DNA of 64,000 nt from Rhizobium sp. NFR07 (GTDB lineage: Bacteria; Pseudomonadota; Alphaproteobacteria; Rhizobiales; Rhizobiaceae): NCBI RefSeq assembly GCF_900111905.1, contig NZ_FOKM01000003.1:124001-188000 (forward strand), in the 5' to 3' direction. The number at the start of each line of letters is the position of its first letter. Positions within the stretch are counted from its first letter, which is position 1. A model generated the notes under the pieces. It was not told the DNA's origin. It ran no database searches and worked only from the letters and a program-made list of their open reading frames with translations. Shown piece by piece: positions 63,011-64,000 of this stretch. The translations under genes were made by a program, and so were the position numbers.

Positions 63011-64000
63011 TCAGACGACGCCGACGCGAAGCAGGTCGTGGAAATGGATGATGCCGATTGGGCGACGGTCTTCGTCTACGACAAGCAGTGCTGCGATGCT
63101 ATGCTTGTTGAGCAGAGCCATTGCCGCCGTCGCCAGGGAATCCTTGGCGATCGTCTTCGGGTTCTTCGTCATGGCGTCGTCGACGAGCATCACGCCGAGA
63201 TTGCCGTCGAGATGACGGGCAAGGTCGCCATCCGTCAGCACGCCGCAGAGACGCCCGTCCTCATCCAGCACGCCGACGCAGCCAAAACGCTTGGCCGAGA
63301 GTTCGTGGATGGCGTCCGGCATCGACGCGCCCTTGCGCACGAGCGGCAGACGATCCCCGGTATGCATCAGATCGCTGACGTGGGAGAGCATCGCACCCAG
63401 CTTGCCGCCGGGATGGTAGACGCGGAAATCGGTTGCGGAGAAGCCGCGTGCCTCGAGCAGGGCGACCGCCAGCGCATCACCCAAAGCGAGCTGCATCAGC
63501 GTCGAAGTGGTCGGCGCCAGTCCATGCGGACAGGCCTCCTGGGCCTTCGGGAGCAGCAGGACGATATCGGCCTCGCGGGCCAGAGTGGACACCTCTCCAG
63601 AGGTCATCGCGATCAGCGGAATGGAGAAGCGGCGGGTGAAGGAAACGATGCCCTGCAGCTCGGCCGTCTCGCCGCCCCAGGAGAGCGCCAGCACGACGTC
63701 GCCGGCGGTGATCATACCGAGATCACCATGATTGGCCTCGACCGGATGGACGAAGAAGGCCGGCGTGCCCGTCGATGCAAGGCTTGCAGCGATCTTGCGA
63801 CCGATATGGCCGCTCTTGCCGATACCGGTGACGATGACACGGCCATCTATACCGCCGATCATTTCGGCCGCACTGCGGAACGCTTCACCCAGTCCCTCAC
63901 GCAGAGAACCTTCGAGCGCATCGAGCCCCTGTTTCCCGAAAGAAATCGTCCGCAACGCGGAATCGATCACGTCATGTTCTACTAGTTGAAGGGCTCGCTT
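63011..64000 (-). CDS. kdsD: Arabinose-5-phosphate isomerase (KpsF/KdsD family), 5' end open
   Basis: A SIS-domain sugar isomerase with a C-terminal pair of CBS domains. The SIS core has GRVIVTGIGKSGHIGRKIAASLASTGTPAFFVHPVEANHGDLGM (catalytic His) and LSWGGETAEL; YHPGGKLGAML joins it to the CBS repeats (VRKGASMPDAIHEL and IAKDSLATAAMALL). It converts ribulose-5-phosphate to arabinose-5-phosphate for Kdo synthesis. The frame is open to the window's right edge; a GTG at 63970 is possible but has no ribosome site, so the true start probably lies outside. Confidence 0.92.
   Translation of the reverse strand, partial: KRALQLVEHDVIDSALRTISFGKQGLDALEGSLREGLGEAFRSAAEMIGGIDGRVIVTGIGKSGHIGRKIAASLASTGTPAFFVHPVEANHGDLGMITAGDVVLALSWGGETAELQGIVSFTRRFSIPLIAMTSGEVSTLAREADIVLLLPKAQEACPHGLAPTTSTLMQLALGDALAVALLEARGFSATDFRVYHPGGKLGAMLSHVSDLMHTGDRLPLVRKGASMPDAIHELSAKRFGCVGVLDEDGRLCGVLTDGDLARHLDGNLGVMLVDDAMTKNPKTIAKDSLATAAMALLNKHSIAALLVVDEDRRPIGIIHFHDLLRVGVV

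Noticed and set aside
1-64000. Search for tRNA, rRNA and insertion sequences
   Set aside because: I saw no cloverleaf sequence with a CCA-type end, no rRNA segments and no transposase; none is reported.

Overview
The window looks like a chromosomal segment of an alphaproteobacterium in the family Rhizobiaceae (Rhizobium, Agrobacterium, Ciceribacter or Shinella type). The grounds are GC-rich coding DNA with strong codon bias, a choline-sulfatase/betaine (betC-betB-betA) operon, a class 3 rhizobial-type L-asparaginase, small DUF982 and DUF1127 proteins, rhizobial-style palindromic intergenic repeats and CheR-tethered chemoreceptors ending in WEEF. I see no tRNA, rRNA, CRISPR array, insertion sequence or phage. 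The content is mostly ordinary core and accessory metabolism in short operons.

Region by region. 1-10 kb: the 3' end of a PQQ-dependent glucose dehydrogenase, a bestrophin-family channel, a frameshifted short-chain dehydrogenase divergent from a LysR regulator, three small proteins, an orphan ParS/MbcA-like antitoxin, a frameshifted LysE-type exporter, the organic peroxide pair ohr/ohrR, a lipocalin-like protein and two tandem L,D-transpeptidase lipoproteins. 10-20 kb: two methyl-accepting chemotaxis proteins with near-identical cytoplasmic halves, the second interrupted by an amber codon. Between them lie an Rrf2 regulator divergent from a thioredoxin-reductase-like flavoprotein (with a striking double operator) and a Tat-exported hydrolase. 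After them comes an exported unknown protein with one haem-binding CxxCH. 20-30 kb: an ATP-dependent DNA ligase with its partner exonuclease (separated by a palindromic repeat element), a DHA2 drug exporter with MarR regulator, a PAS-GAF-GGDEF diguanylate cyclase, an exported beta-helix repeat protein and a ParDE-type toxin-antitoxin pair.

30-44 kb: two glutathione transferases, a YezG-like protein, a LysR regulator, asparaginase, a DUF3750 protein, a benzoylformate-decarboxylase-like ThDP enzyme divergent from an Lrp/AsnC regulator, a DUF1127 peptide, a gene-poor stretch of about 630 bp, a duplicated YcxB-like membrane protein with an exported partner, a quinone oxidoreductase, an EAL-CBS-GGDEF protein, an HdeD-like membrane protein and a HigBA module. 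44-50 kb: betC, betB and betA, which turn choline-O-sulfate into choline, sulfate and finally glycine betaine. The usual betI repressor gene is not in front of betC, and a second palindromic element lies between betB and betA. Then come a ParE/antitoxin pair and two small membrane/exported proteins. 51-64 kb: a ClC chloride channel, an exported esterase, the sulfate ABC transporter (sbp-cysT-cysW-cysA), a GNAT enzyme, a DUF938 methyltransferase, an Rrf2 regulator divergent from cysH-cysD-cysN, and a KdsD/KpsF arabinose-5-phosphate isomerase running off the right edge.

The clearest functional theme is sulfur plus osmoprotection: sulfate import (53.4-57.2 kb), activation and reduction (59.6-62.9 kb), and intracellular sulfate release from choline sulfate (44.3 kb). 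Three genes carry single lesions (one extra base, one missing base, one CAG-to-TAG change). I cannot tell from sequence alone whether these are real pseudogenes or sequencing errors.
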